From contig CAZIYT010000001.1 of NCBI GenBank assembly GCA_964543545.1, forward strand, positions 372,001-436,000: a stretch of 64,000 nt of DNA, read 5' to 3'. The notes beneath the pieces were generated by a model that saw only the letters and a program-made list of their open reading frames with translations, had not been told where the DNA came from and did no database searches. The number at the start of each line of letters is the position of its first letter. Positions within the stretch are counted from its first letter, which is position 1. Positions 1-9,110 of this stretch are shown here, in pieces. The position numbers and the translations under genes are program-made. Origin of the DNA: UBA4416 sp964543545. Its GTDB lineage: Bacteria; Bacteroidota; Bacteroidia; B-17B0; Aurantibacillaceae.

Positions 1-1217
1 CCACTGGCCGTTGCAGAAGTCAGCACAACGGAGTTGCCCTGGCAAAAGGTAGTAGGGCCGTTTGCGGTAATTGCCGCGTTGGCTGCCGGATCGGCGCTTA
101 TGGTGTAGCTTGTGCTGAGAGGCCCGCAGGCAGACAGGGTGCTGAGTGTATACACGCCGGCGGTAGTCGCCGCCATAGTAGCCGTTGTAACACCCGTCGA
201 CCAGGTATTACCGGAGGTATAATTGGAAGTTAAGGTAATCGTATTTCCCGGGCAGATGCTGGCAGGACCGCTGATCGCTAAAGGTGTTGGAGGTGGCTGC
301 ACCGTAATCGCCACGGTTTGTGCTGTTGCCGGAGCGAGTCCGCAGGCATCGGAAGGTGTTACCAATACCGAATAGGTTCCGGGAGCAGTGCTTCCCCAGT
401 TGACACTGATGGAGTGGGAATTGACACTGTTGTTCGCTGATGTAAAGGAGGCGCCTGCCGGCAGATTGCTCCAGCTATAGGAAGTTCCCGGCACATTCGT
501 AACGCTGTATGTAGCCGCCATGCCCTGGCAAACGATGGTGTTGCCCATAATCGCCGAAGGCTGGTTAATGGTTGGATTCAAGGCAGGCGCCTGGATCCTG
601 ACATCATCTATGAATAACAGTTCATCGCTCCGGTTGGTGTTAACACTCACCACAAAATAAAAATCCTGCACACAGGGAGGAATGGTCCAGGTATAACTGT
701 TGCTCTGAATACTGTAAGCCGCATTGCTAAAGCCGTTCATTACGCCTACCTGCGGCTGGGCGATACCATCGTGATAAGCGCGAAAGGTCATGTTTTCGCC
801 CGAATCCCAGCCTGTGCCGTTGCAGGCCGGAAAACGGTTTCCCCAACTAAAGGTGAGAGTACGTGTATAGGCCGAGGATGTAGAGATACTCGTGCTGTTG
901 AAGGTGATGCTATGAACCGTATTAGCTCCATTCCCGGAACCGCCCAGCCAGCAATTCCCGCCGCCTGCCGTTCCTCCTACACCGATAGATCGTGTGCCCG
1001 TCTTGATATTAGGAGACGAGGCCGCTTCGGAGGCAACTGCCGCACCGAGGCCGGTTGTGCTGTAGGTCCAGGTATCGCCGGGCTCCCCGCCCTGAAAGGC
1101 AACTGTAACCTGCGCATGGGCAGAATAAAAACATCCGGCGCTCAGAACAATCAGCATCAGCCGGATGGGAATGATAATGCCGCGTGGTATAAAATGGAAG
1201 AAAGGTTTCATGGTCAT
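1..1217 (-). CDS. Secreted Ig/PKD-like repeat protein (N-terminal part, truncated by window edge)
   Basis: The minus-strand frame stays open from a start at 1217 (ATG ACC ATG; a second in-frame ATG lies at 1211) to the left edge, giving about 405 residues without a stop. The N-terminus has a basic segment, a hydrophobic stretch and an Ala-His-Ala|Gln cleavage site, so it is exported. A jelly-roll-like segment with GWDSGENMTF and ELLFIDDVRIQAP follows. After that come repeated Ig/PKD-like units, each with the pattern (T/S)xCxG near its start (NTIVCQGM, ASICPGN, TTFCQGN) and Thr/Ser-rich strands. Such proteins in Bacteroidota are often surface adhesins carrying a type 9 secretion sorting domain, but the C-terminus lies outside the window. 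The exact role is unknown. Confidence 0.85.
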   Translation of the reverse strand, partial: MTMKPFFHFIPRGIIIPIRLMLIVLSAGCFYSAHAQVTVAFQGGEPGDTWTYSTTGLGAAVASEAASSPNIKTGTRSIGVGGTAGGGNCWLGGSGNGANTVHSITFNSTSISTSSAYTRTLTFSWGNRFPACNGTGWDSGENMTFRAYHDGIAQPQVGVMNGFSNAAYSIQSNSYTWTIPPCVQDFYFVVSVNTNRSDELLFIDDVRIQAPALNPTINQPSAIMGNTIVCQGMAATYSVTNVPGTSYSWSNLPAGASFTSANNSVNSHSISVNWGSTAPGTYSVLVTPSDACGLAPATAQTVAITVQPPPTPLAISGPASICPGNTITLTSNYTSGNTWSTGVTTATMAATTAGVYTLSTLSACGPLSTSYTISADPAANAAITANGPTTFCQGNSVVLTSATAS

Positions 1218-1372
1218 TGGTGCAAAAAACGGGTTAAGACAAATCCCCTTTATTTTTTGCCACAAAATTACCGCCCCCTCGTTGCGTTAAGATTAAATCG
1301 CATTTAATCTAATGTTAAAGAAGCTTCTTACTTTTGTATACTATCAGGAGCCAATAATCACAAAAGAGTCTG

Positions 1373-1486
1373 TTTTGGGCGTGCCTCCGCAAAGAGGCCG
1401 CGGAGTCGCGCTTTCGCCACTCGCTTTTCTTCTAAGCAAAAAAAGCTTAGAAGAAAGAGCTCAAACAATGGCTCAATCGCTCACGC
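1373..1486 (+). repeat. Interspersed hairpin repeat, copy A
   Basis: This element fills the 338-base gap between the adhesin and the next gene. It starts TTTTGGGCGTGCC, contains a small CTCCGC/GCGGAG hairpin, then GCCACTCGCTTTTC, a perfect 12-base inverted repeat TTTCTTCTAAGC/GCTTAGAAGAAA, and ends GAGCTCAAACAATGGCTC followed by CAATCGCTCACGC. The same architecture recurs at 14674-14779, 20945-21080 and, inverted, 21126-21220. A short open frame crossing it (1312-1533) reads repeat sequence and is not a gene. I see nothing else in the gap. Confidence 0.75.
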
Positions 1487-1555
1487 AAATACTCACGAAT
1501 GAATCGGCTTTTCCGGAAATGTCTTTTTCCTGATAAGAATACTCCCTCTATTCAA

Positions 1556-2062
1556 TTAGCGCTTCGGAATGTCCTTAAACTGAACACTTAAAGCCACACT
1601 GGCTGATGTGATTGAGTTGATACCGGCGCCGCTGTAATTCCCGCTGGCTTTGTTAGCTGATACTGCCGTAACATGAAACGGACTTACCTGGTCATCGAAA
1701 TAATTCCCGTTATCAATATAAGTAAGACCATGACCTGAACCCAGGGTATAGGTCGCTACGGATAAAGTCATTGGTGTAAAATTAATTTCGAATTTCAGAT
1801 TGCCGCCTTTATAGGCACGAATCCCCGATCCCCAGCTTTGCTCGATGTAATAAGCCGAATCGGCTACCGTTTGCGCTCCTGCTGCTGTCCAGGTAAAGCC
1901 CGGCGCTGTCACAGGATTTCCCGCCGTTGTTCCACCTGTTGTTGTGGTGGTGGTAATAGATGCGGGATCGGGCTCCGGGTCCGCGCTTTTTTTCTTACAG
2001 GAAATTATCAGTAAAGTTCCTAAAATGAGAATACCGCCTAATGTTAAACTTCTGTTGTTCAT
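1556..2062 (-). CDS. Small lipoprotein of unknown function
   Basis: 168 residues. The N-terminus has a signal peptide ending in a lipobox, Leu-Ile-Ile-Ser-Cys at about residue 22, followed directly by Lys-Lys-Lys. A Ser/Thr/Pro/Gly-rich linker (residues 30-52) then leads to a compact domain of about 115 residues with alternating beta-strand character (WTAAGAQTVADSAYYIEQSW and a Gly/Ser-rich end). Acidic or Ser residues after the Cys are usual for surface export in this phylum; here the +1 to +3 residues are basic, which would favour periplasmic retention. Upstream, CAAAGTTA at 2085-2092 is a reverse-strand TAnnTTTG-type -7 element. I recognise no family. Confidence 0.85.
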   Translation of the reverse strand: MNNRSLTLGGILILGTLLIISCKKKSADPEPDPASITTTTTTGGTTAGNPVTAPGFTWTAAGAQTVADSAYYIEQSWGSGIRAYKGGNLKFEINFTPMTLSVATYTLGSGHGLTYIDNGNYFDDQVSPFHVTAVSANKASGNYSGAGINSITSASVALSVQFKDIPKR

Positions 2063-2147
2063 AGTTGCTGTTTTAGTGACAGCACAAAGTTAAAGCAGGC
2101 TTATGGGAGCAGCGTACCCACTACAGGGTATTTTCGTCAAGGATGGA

Positions 2148-3497
2148 TCAGATCATACCGCGGGCTTTCAGCTCCAGGTATTTGTTGAGCGTGTTCACCG
2201 TCAGGTTCTCGGGTTTTGTATACACACATTGAATTTTAGAACGCTGTAATTCCAGCGTGATCTGCTGTTTCTCGTAATCGAACTTTTTAGCGATCGTTTG
2301 CCGGTAAAGCTCACCGGTGCTTACAGCCGTTTGAGTGAGCAGCTCATGAAGCTCGGTATTTTCAAAAATGATCGCTACTACCAGGTGGTTCCTGGCAATC
2401 TGCTTGAGGTATTTAATCTGCCGGGTAAGGCTGTTCAATGTTTCAAAGTTTGTGTACAGGAGGATGAGGCTGCGCTGTGTGAGCTTGGTACGCGTGAAAT
2501 TCAACAGCACTTCATAATTCGTTTCCTGGAAATCCGTCTTCACATTATAAAGCGTTTCCTGCAGGCGATATAGCTGGTTGCCTTTCCTGTCGGCAGCTAC
2601 TGCGCTCTGTATGGTATTGGAAAAAGTCACCAGGCCCGGCTTATCATGCTTGATGTAGGCAATATGACTCAGTACCAGCGAGGCATTGATGGCATAATCG
2701 AGGAGGCTCAGCTTTTCAAAAGGCATTTGCATAATGCGTCCTGTGTTGATCACCGAGTACACCTGCTGCGCACGCTCATCCATAAAATGATTCACCATCA
2801 GGTGCCTCATCCGGGCACTCGCTTTCCAGTTGATTGCCCGGATATCATTGCCCGGGACATATTCCCTGATATGATCGAACTCGGTGCTCTGTCCCACACG
2901 CCTGATCTTTTTAATGCCGACATTGATCAGCCTGTCGCTGATGGCCATCAGCTCAAACTGGCGCAGCTTCAGGAAAGAAGGATAGCTTGGCAGCATCATG
3001 TGCTGGTCGAAGGTAAAGCGGCGCCTCACAAAGCCGATCGGCGACGTTGCAAAGACCAGCAGATTTCCGAAATGAAATTCGCCGCGCGACACCGGCCGCA
3101 AGGTATAACGGATCTTATGCCTGCCACTGGCTTCCAGCCTGCGCCGGATCCTGAATTCCCTGAACTGGAATTGCTCCGGGATCTCATCGATGATCTCCAG
3201 GTCTGTGCGAAACGAATAATTTCCGGCCACTTCAATAAACAGCTCATTGTCATCGCCGTTTGAAAGCTTATTGAATTTACTGCTACGCCTGGCAATGATT
3301 CCGCTTGTGTTTGTAAACAACATCAGGAGGTCGAGCACTGTAGCCAGGATCAGACTCCACAAGCCCAGCAGGCCGATAAAATACAGCCAGGGATACACAA
3401 AGGCAAACACAAATACAACCACAATCGCCCCTGTAGCGCTGTACAGGCGTTTTGTAAAAAACACAGACGAAAGGATGTATTTGAGCCTCTTCTTCAC
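2148..3497 (-). CDS. DUF58 domain-containing membrane protein
   Basis: 449 residues, GTG start at 3497 only six bases after the map stop. Two hydrophobic helices occupy roughly residues 21-45 and 47-64. The conserved DUF58 signature REYVPGNDIRAINWKASAR lies at about 211-229, followed by a von Willebrand A-like fold (VYSVINTGR, then LILLYTNFE). DUF58 proteins are almost always encoded beside a MoxR ATPase, as here, where map separates the two. They are thought to be chaperone targets or scaffolds of MoxR in envelope assembly or stress response; the role in this organism is inferred. The gene is the last of the 11.0-2.1 kb minus-strand cluster. Confidence 0.92.
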   Translation of the reverse strand: MKKRLKYILSSVFFTKRLYSATGAIVVVFVFAFVYPWLYFIGLLGLWSLILATVLDLLMLFTNTSGIIARRSSKFNKLSNGDDNELFIEVAGNYSFRTDLEIIDEIPEQFQFREFRIRRRLEASGRHKIRYTLRPVSRGEFHFGNLLVFATSPIGFVRRRFTFDQHMMLPSYPSFLKLRQFELMAISDRLINVGIKKIRRVGQSTEFDHIREYVPGNDIRAINWKASARMRHLMVNHFMDERAQQVYSVINTGRIMQMPFEKLSLLDYAINASLVLSHIAYIKHDKPGLVTFSNTIQSAVAADRKGNQLYRLQETLYNVKTDFQETNYEVLLNFTRTKLTQRSLILLYTNFETLNSLTRQIKYLKQIARNHLVVAIIFENTELHELLTQTAVSTGELYRQTIAKKFDYEKQQITLELQRSKIQCVYTKPENLTVNTLNKYLELKARGMI

Positions 3498-3503
3498 AGC
3501 TTC

Positions 3504-4268
3504 CTAGTTCCAGATGCAGTTATCCGCCGTTAAGATCATCGGCTCGTTTTCCGTCACCACGATCGTATGCTCATGCTGCGCCACAAAGCCGCCGCGGTTT
3601 CCCAACAGCGTCCACCCGTCAGACTGCTGCTCCGCATAATAGGAATGCGTGGCAATAAAAGTCTCGATTGCCACCACCGAATTTTTTTTGAAGCGCTGGC
3701 GGTTGAATCGCTCGTAACAATTCAGGATCTCTTGTGGATCTTCATGCAGGCTACGGCCCACGCCATGTCCCGCGAGGTTCTTAATCACCTTATAGCCCGC
3801 CTCTTTGGCTTCCGTTTCAATAATCCGGCCGATCTCGGAAATCTTCACGCCATCGTGAATGCTGTAAATCGCTTTGCGCAAAATCGCTTTGGAAGCCTCC
3901 ACCAGGCGCGTATGCTCATTCTCCACATTACCCACCACAAAAGAGCCGCCGTTGTCCGCCCAGAAGCCGTCGAGCTCGGCCGATACATCGACGTTGAGCA
4001 GGTCGCCCATCTTCAGTACTTTTTTAGCGGAAGGAATCCCGTGTGCAATTTCCTCGTTTAGGCTGATACAGGTCCAGCCCGGAAATCCATAGGTGAGCTT
4101 GGGTGCGGATTTCGCTCCCAGGGAATTTAAGATGGAAGCACCGTAGTCATCCAGTTCTTTGGTAGTAATGCCGGGGCGGGCGTAATCGCGCATACACTTC
4201 AATGTATGAGCCACAATTTTACTGATCTGTTGCATGCCTTCGAGCTCTGCCGGTGAAGTAATTGACAT
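3504..4268 (-). CDS. map: Type I methionine aminopeptidase
   Basis: 254 residues, the usual length for MetAP-I. It removes N-terminal Met from nascent proteins in the cytoplasm. The M24 'pita-bread' metal ligands are visible: two Asp in NVDVSAELDGFWADNGGSF, His in NLAGHGVGRSLHEDP, Glu in VVAIETF and the final Glu in VAQHEHTIVV. It lacks the N-terminal zinc-finger/SH3 extension of some homologues. It lies within a MoxR/DUF58 membrane cluster between moxR (17 bases upstream) and the DUF58 gene (6 bases downstream), so it is probably co-transcribed. A second map copy in the ribosomal operon is common in this phylum; whether one exists here cannot be seen. Confidence 0.96.
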   Translation of the reverse strand: MSITSPAELEGMQQISKIVAHTLKCMRDYARPGITTKELDDYGASILNSLGAKSAPKLTYGFPGWTCISLNEEIAHGIPSAKKVLKMGDLLNVDVSAELDGFWADNGGSFVVGNVENEHTRLVEASKAILRKAIYSIHDGVKISEIGRIIETEAKEAGYKVIKNLAGHGVGRSLHEDPQEILNCYERFNRQRFKKNSVVAIETFIATHSYYAEQQSDGWTLLGNRGGFVAQHEHTIVVTENEPMILTADNCIWN

Positions 4269-4285
4269 AGGACTGTTTTTTAGAT

Positions 4286-5257
4286 TTATCTTGGAATTTC
4301 AATTTTATCGACAAGCTGATGAATGACTGCATCCACGCTGATGCCTTCCATTTCTTTTTCGGGTGTCAGCACCACGCGGTGCCTCAGAACCGGCGCGCAT
4401 ACCTGCTTGATGTCGTTCGGGCTGACGAAGTCCCTTCCGTTGATGCAGGCGCAGGCTTTCGCCGCCCTGAGGATGGCAATGGAAGCACGCGGAGACGCAC
4501 CGAGGTATAAAGACGGATTTTGCCTGGTGCCGGAAACGATCTGCGCAATGTATTTGAACAAATGCTCTTCCACGTGGATATGCTGCATCGTAGCACGCAA
4601 GGTCCGGATGTCTTCTTTGTTAAGCACGGCACCGATCGTGCTCAGATCGATCTGGCTGCTTTGCTGATTGGCCTTTTGCAGGATCATGGTTTCTTCCTCG
4701 AGGTTAGGATAATTGACCAGGAGCTTAAAAATAAAACGATCGAGCTGTGCTTCCGGCAGGCGGTAGGTTCCTTCCTGCTCTATCGGATTTTGTGTGGCCA
4801 GCACCATAAACGGCAGATCGAGCGGATAGGTTTTTCCATCCACGGTAATTTGCCTTTCTTCCATGGCCTCGAACAAAGCCGCCTGCGTCTTGGCCGGCGC
4901 GCGGTTGATCTCATCGGCCAGCACAATGTTGGCAAACAAAGGACCCTGCCTGAATTCAAACTCATTATTACGTGAGTTGTACACCGGCGTTCCGGTAATA
5001 TCTCCCGGCATCAGGTCGGGTGTGAACTGGATGCGCCTGAAATCGGCATGGATACTTTTGGCCAGCAGCTTTGCCGTCAGCGTTTTAGCCACACCCGGCA
5101 CGCCTTCTATTAAGACATGGCCATCCGCCAGCAGGGCAATGATCAGGTATTCCACCAGCTGGTGCTGCCCAACGAGGTAGTGCGACAGGTTTGTTTTAAT
5201 CTCTTCCACCTTTTGGGTAAGCTCCGTGAGGTTGATACGCGATTTGAATTCTTCCAT
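4286..5257 (-). CDS. MoxR-family AAA+ ATPase
   Basis: 323 residues, the typical size of MoxR proteins. Walker A is GVPGVAKT at 52-59, Walker B reads VLADEINRAPAKTQAALFEAM around 112-132, and sensor-1 is the segment VLATQNPIEQEGTYRLPEAQ. The lid domain follows with GASPRAS as arginine/sensor-2 region. MoxR ATPases act as chaperones for vWA/DUF58 partners, often in metal-cofactor insertion or envelope stress. Its start shares the ATG base with the stop of the DUF4350 gene (4-base overlap region at 5257), which argues for translational coupling. The neighbouring DUF58, DUF4129, DUF4350 and SpoIIM genes are its standard genomic partners. Confidence 0.95.
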   Translation of the reverse strand: MEEFKSRINLTELTQKVEEIKTNLSHYLVGQHQLVEYLIIALLADGHVLIEGVPGVAKTLTAKLLAKSIHADFRRIQFTPDLMPGDITGTPVYNSRNNEFEFRQGPLFANIVLADEINRAPAKTQAALFEAMEERQITVDGKTYPLDLPFMVLATQNPIEQEGTYRLPEAQLDRFIFKLLVNYPNLEEETMILQKANQQSSQIDLSTIGAVLNKEDIRTLRATMQHIHVEEHLFKYIAQIVSGTRQNPSLYLGASPRASIAILRAAKACACINGRDFVSPNDIKQVCAPVLRHRVVLTPEKEMEGISVDAVIHQLVDKIEIPR

Positions 5258-6462
5258 TATCTGATACTTTGTTTTTTAAATTTAGTAATTCTGTCATTCA
5301 GTTCAAGCAGGTCGTCTTCCCTCAGGCTTGGCGCCTGCTTCAGATTTTCACAATACCTGAACAGGACCCTGATCTTCTCGGTATCCACACCGCTCAGGTG
5401 GTGCAGCCTGGTATAAAACTCCTCATCCGGGTTCGCCGTGCTCAGGTTGAATTTCCTGGAAATATCGAAATAAAAATACTTGATCGTTTCCAGGGCAATG
5501 TGCTTATGGTTATGGGAATTGAAATAGACATGGCTCACCACATCTACAAATTCGAGCGTGGTGTTCTTCAAGGGCGTGATCACCGGTATCGGGCGCTGCT
5601 TGCGCTTGATCTCAAAGATCATAAATACCAACAACGCCAGCAAGGTGATGCCATAGGCCATGTAAAGCGCATCGCTGGAAAAGATAAAAGCGAACAGGCT
5701 GTCTTTGGGATGTCCGTACGTTTTATAATATTCATCCCAAAGGATGGTACGGTTCCTCAGCCGGCTTAAAAGCGTATACACATAAAAGCGGTTGGGATGG
5801 TCGACGATAAACAGGTTTCCAAAAACATCGGGCAAGGTGCTTAGCAGGATTTTTCCTTTGCCCATGGGCGCTTCCAGGAGCACAGGCATCTGTTTTTTGT
5901 TCACAGCCACAATGCTGAAGCGGCTGGTATCGATCTGTGCAAAATAACTTTCGGTAGCTACTTTCGGATAGACATAACTTTTCGCGACATTGTTTTTGGG
6001 CTGCACATAAGAGACTTCGAAGGACGGCTTTTTTAAGAGCGAATCGAGGGAAGACGCATGAAAATTGGTATTCATCCTCACATCCAGGTGAAAGGTTTCT
6101 GCTAAGGTTTTGCCGAATTTATTAGCGCACAACAATACAGTATTTCCCTTTTGCACAAAGGCAAGCAGGCTTTTGATCTCCAGCTTTGTCATACTGATTT
6201 GATCATCGATGATGAGCAGGCTCTGATCTGCGGAAACATTCCGCTCGTTCAGGTTATAAATTCCTTCGGCGTTGGTTTGCAGCGATGAGGCATAGGTCTC
6301 TTCGAGCAGGTTGTAGATGGCATAAGAGCCGAAAGGAATCTTATCATCCTTACCAAATGTGCGGTTCCAGTTAATGGGCTTTGGCTGGCTGTAATACAGG
6401 AAAATCACCCCCACGAAGATCGCAGCCAGAACCATATAATATTTCCGGTTTCCTTTAAACAT
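5257..6462 (-). CDS. DUF4350 domain-containing membrane protein
   Basis: 401 residues from the ATG at 6462, which overlaps the end of the upstream DUF4129 gene by 8 bases; a TTG 24 bases further upstream is possible but less likely. A membrane helix (YMVLAAIFVGVIFLYY) opens the protein, followed by a glutamine-amidotransferase-like Rossmann domain (SLLIIDDQISMTKLEIKSLL, then KGNTVLLCANKFG) typical of DUF4350. A second helix lies near residue 265-285 (ALYMAYGITLLALLVFMIFE), then a cytoplasmic helical tail. Proteins of this kind accompany MoxR/DUF58/DUF4129 and probably form part of the same membrane assembly; no enzymatic activity has been assigned. Confidence 0.88.
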   Translation of the reverse strand: MFKGNRKYYMVLAAIFVGVIFLYYSQPKPINWNRTFGKDDKIPFGSYAIYNLLEETYASSLQTNAEGIYNLNERNVSADQSLLIIDDQISMTKLEIKSLLAFVQKGNTVLLCANKFGKTLAETFHLDVRMNTNFHASSLDSLLKKPSFEVSYVQPKNNVAKSYVYPKVATESYFAQIDTSRFSIVAVNKKQMPVLLEAPMGKGKILLSTLPDVFGNLFIVDHPNRFYVYTLLSRLRNRTILWDEYYKTYGHPKDSLFAFIFSSDALYMAYGITLLALLVFMIFEIKRKQRPIPVITPLKNTTLEFVDVVSHVYFNSHNHKHIALETIKYFYFDISRKFNLSTANPDEEFYTRLHHLSGVDTEKIRVLFRYCENLKQAPSLREDDLLELNDRITKFKKQSIR

Positions 6463-7174
6463 GGATCTGTTTTTCGAACTGTGCAAATTCCGATTCTGCT
6501 TTTACAAAACCACCTTCATCTAAAGGATAATCCCCATACCAGACATATTCATACAGCTTGCTGAGCTGCCTGAAAGATTGCTTAAACGGGGATGCCGATA
6601 ACTCATTGGCATAATCCATATTGGTCTTATAAGGCTGCCAGGCAATCCTGCCATGTTCGTTCAGTAAAAATAACTGCTTGAGGTAGAGCCAGCGCACGGC
6701 CAGCCGGAAATCCTTGTCTTCCCTGGCTTTCCGGACCTTCTCATTAAAATCGATCTGGCTGATATCTTCCTCCATGTCCGAAAAATTAAATCCGGCCTGT
6801 TTGGTATCTCCCCTCAGGAAGGAGCCAAACTCACTTTTTCGGAAAAGCCAGATGGCCATGACAAGCCCTGCAACTACCAGGACCCATAGAAAAGCCCATT
6901 TCGCCTGGCGCCTGCCCTCGCTGCTGGTATTCCCGAAAATCTTTTCCATGATCCAGGAAAAGAACCGGGCGATAGGATTTTCTTCCGTGTTTTCGTTTAC
7001 TTTGGCAAAGCCCAGGTCTACCTCATCAAATACCTGCTGCTCCTGCAGTTCCGAAGGGCGAAGCTGTTTCACCACCGAAGAATCATAACGGAGCACCGGC
7101 GCGGGCTTCGCAGAAACATGAGCCACGGCAAACAGTAAAATACCAAGAAGGCAGTATGTGATTTTCAGGTACAA
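6455..7174 (-). CDS. DUF4129 domain-containing membrane protein
   Basis: 239 residues, TTG start at 7174 just after the preceding gene's stop; no better ATG precedes the signal peptide. Layout: signal peptide ending Ser-Ala-Lys, a periplasmic segment of about 65 residues, one membrane helix (WAFLWVLVVAGLVMAIWLF, around 93-111), and a C-terminal DUF4129 domain with LAVRWLYLKQLFLLNEHG and the conserved end YVWYGDYPLDEGGF. Transglutaminase-associated DUF4129 domains commonly sit in MoxR/DUF58 operons. It overlaps the downstream DUF4350 gene by 8 bases. The function is inferred only from context: a membrane component of the MoxR system. Confidence 0.88.
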   Translation of the reverse strand: MYLKITYCLLGILLFAVAHVSAKPAPVLRYDSSVVKQLRPSELQEQQVFDEVDLGFAKVNENTEENPIARFFSWIMEKIFGNTSSEGRRQAKWAFLWVLVVAGLVMAIWLFRKSEFGSFLRGDTKQAGFNFSDMEEDISQIDFNEKVRKAREDKDFRLAVRWLYLKQLFLLNEHGRIAWQPYKTNMDYANELSASPFKQSFRQLSKLYEYVWYGDYPLDEGGFVKAESEFAQFEKQIHV

Positions 7175-7179
7175 GCTTG

Positions 7180-8118
7180 CTATTTTATCTCCTCTATTCT
7201 TCCTAAGATACCTTGTCCTTCATGCTTTTCTTCATGACTCAGAAAATTAAATGCACAGATCAGGTGCAGGATAGCGAAAGAGCAGGTGGTGAGAAATCTG
7301 CCAAGCGTATAAAATATGATCAGCAATACGGAATGGTCCTCTCCCAGACCGCTGCCATCGGTAATGTGGCGCATACGGGTAAAGGTCTCCGTCATGGTAA
7401 GGATCGTAGCAGGCAGGTTGAAAACGACCTGCAGGATGCTGAGCGAGATCATGGCCACCACGAGGATCAGCCAGGTCCACCAGAAATTTCCGTGCAGATA
7501 GCTTCTCACTTTTCCAAAAGCACTCATGATCATCATTTTATCACGCACAACCACAAAAAATCCGGCCGATAAATAATAGCTCAGCACCGGCCCATAGATC
7601 AGACCGCCGAAGATAACCGCAAGGATCAGCAAAACAATGCCTACCCCTCCCATCGAAGCAAAGCCAACGCCTATGAGCCCTACCACAATGGCGACTGCCA
7701 CCAGCAGCATGATCAGCAGGCCCATAGAGCCCAGCACCCGGCCAATATTGCTCCACACCCTTGTGGCGACTTCCGAAACGGTAATTTTTTCTCCTGCCTC
7801 CTTTTCCTGGTAAAGGCACATGTAATTAAACACCACGCTGTTGAGCAGCACACTGTTCACCAGCATCAGCAGGTATACAACACCAATCGTAATAAAATAA
7901 GCCTGGCCGAACATGCTACCCGGGTTTGTGAAGGTATTGGCGAGCATCGAGGTTTGCAGAAACGAATAGGCAAGCCCCGACAATAATACAATCGGCCCTA
8001 TAATAAGCATGATGGATAAAAACAAAGGCTTGAAGTTTTGCTTCAAAAACTTAATAGAGTCGCCTAAAACGCCTGTAAATTCACGTTCTTTTCTGAATTC
8101 AATTTTTTGTACCTGCAT
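7180..8118 (-). CDS. Multi-pass membrane protein of the MoxR/RDD cluster
   Basis: 312 residues with about six hydrophobic segments, including long Gly/Val/Leu-rich helices around 118-180 and 205-235. It starts inside the end of the SpoIIM gene (20-base overlap), so the two are probably translated in a coupled way. In Bacteroidota this position is normally held by a poorly characterised integral membrane protein, sometimes annotated as a DUF4013-like or glycerophosphoryl-diester-phosphodiesterase membrane-domain relative; I see no catalytic motif. It probably forms a membrane complex with SpoIIM and RDD proteins. Confident as a gene, weak as to name. Confidence 0.85.
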   Translation of the reverse strand: MQVQKIEFRKEREFTGVLGDSIKFLKQNFKPLFLSIMLIIGPIVLLSGLAYSFLQTSMLANTFTNPGSMFGQAYFITIGVVYLLMLVNSVLLNSVVFNYMCLYQEKEAGEKITVSEVATRVWSNIGRVLGSMGLLIMLLVAVAIVVGLIGVGFASMGGVGIVLLILAVIFGGLIYGPVLSYYLSAGFFVVVRDKMMIMSAFGKVRSYLHGNFWWTWLILVVAMISLSILQVVFNLPATILTMTETFTRMRHITDGSGLGEDHSVLLIIFYTLGRFLTTCSFAILHLICAFNFLSHEEKHEGQGILGRIEEIK

Positions 8119-9070
8119 ATGTTTTGTTCTTGAGGGTGATGGGTAAAATGATAAAATACCCGATTAAAAAAATCAGTGAGCCGATGATGATAAGCAGGCT
8201 GAGCCAAAGAGGCATTTCGGTGTAGCGCGTAATATAGCTTTCGAGAAACCCGGCGCACATAAATACGGGAATTAATCCTACAATGATCTTGATGCCGTCT
8301 TTGGCACCGCGCTTAAAGGATTCGAGCCGGCTGTAGGTTCCGGGAAACATAAAGCTGTTGCCCAGCACAAAGCCGGCACAGGCGGCAATGATGATCGCGG
8401 AGATTTCAAGCGTACCATGGATCCAGACCACCTTAAGCGCTTTGTCCAATACATTGTATTTATAAAACATCCCGAAAAATGCCCCCAGCATGATACAGTT
8501 ATACAGAAGAAAAAATCCGGTGCCATAGGAAAAAATCATCCCGAAGGCAAAGACCATGAACGATACGCGGATGTTGTTGAGCGTGATGTAAAAGTACATG
8601 AAGTAAGACGGCATTTCGCCGTAGATCCCTAAAGGATTCCCTTTCTTCATCCGGTCGATGGTTGCATCTACGTAATCATTTCCCAGGATCGTCCGCACAA
8701 AATTTTCGTCATACAGCTCCGATACAAAACCGAGGAAGGCGCCGATCAGCCCGATGATAAAGGAGATCAGCAACAGGCGGTGGTACTGCCCGAAAAGGGA
8801 AGGCAGCTCAAAAGCCCAGAAGCGGAAAATGCGGCCGTGTCCTTCCTTTTTGTTTTTATATACTTTTTGATGGATCAGGGAAGCCAGCCGGTTAAGGTAA
8901 GAGGTGGTTTTGCTCCCCGGAAAATTACTGCGCGCATAAGACAGGTCGTCCGTCAGCTCCACAAACATGTCCGTGACTTCTGCCGGCGGCATCTGCTCCT
9001 TGCCGGTGAGAGAGGCTTCATAGTTTTCCCAGCGCTCAACGTTCTGCTTTAAAAAAGTAATTTCTTTCAC
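8099..9070 (-). CDS. Stage II sporulation protein M (SpoIIM/DUF95)-like membrane protein
   Basis: 323 residues, GTG start at 9070. A cytoplasmic helical N-terminus (about 100 residues) is followed by SpoIIM-type membrane segments: LLLISFIIGLIGAFLGFVSE, ISFMVFAFGMIFSYGTGFFL-like helices, and the conserved WIHGTLEISAIIIAACAGF motif with its HGTxE core near residue 220. SpoIIM relatives outside spore formers are common next to RDD, MoxR and DUF58 genes; their role is unknown but they may act as membrane scaffolds. It overlaps the next gene by 20 bases. Confidence 0.93.
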   Translation of the reverse strand: MKEITFLKQNVERWENYEASLTGKEQMPPAEVTDMFVELTDDLSYARSNFPGSKTTSYLNRLASLIHQKVYKNKKEGHGRIFRFWAFELPSLFGQYHRLLLISFIIGLIGAFLGFVSELYDENFVRTILGNDYVDATIDRMKKGNPLGIYGEMPSYFMYFYITLNNIRVSFMVFAFGMIFSYGTGFFLLYNCIMLGAFFGMFYKYNVLDKALKVVWIHGTLEISAIIIAACAGFVLGNSFMFPGTYSRLESFKRGAKDGIKIIVGLIPVFMCAGFLESYITRYTEMPLWLSLLIIIGSLIFLIGYFIILPITLKNKTYAGTKN

Positions 9071-9110
9071 CGTGTTCTAATCCACCTTAAATGTATTAAT
9101 TTGTTTCCTA

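Noticed and set aside
771..1307. 178-codon plus-strand frame
   Set aside because: It is antisense to the secreted repeat protein, whose frame has a signal peptide and Ig-like units; the plus frame has no domain-like content.
1312..1533. 73-codon plus-strand frame
   Set aside because: Most of it reads through interspersed repeat A; the other copies are not open in a matching frame.
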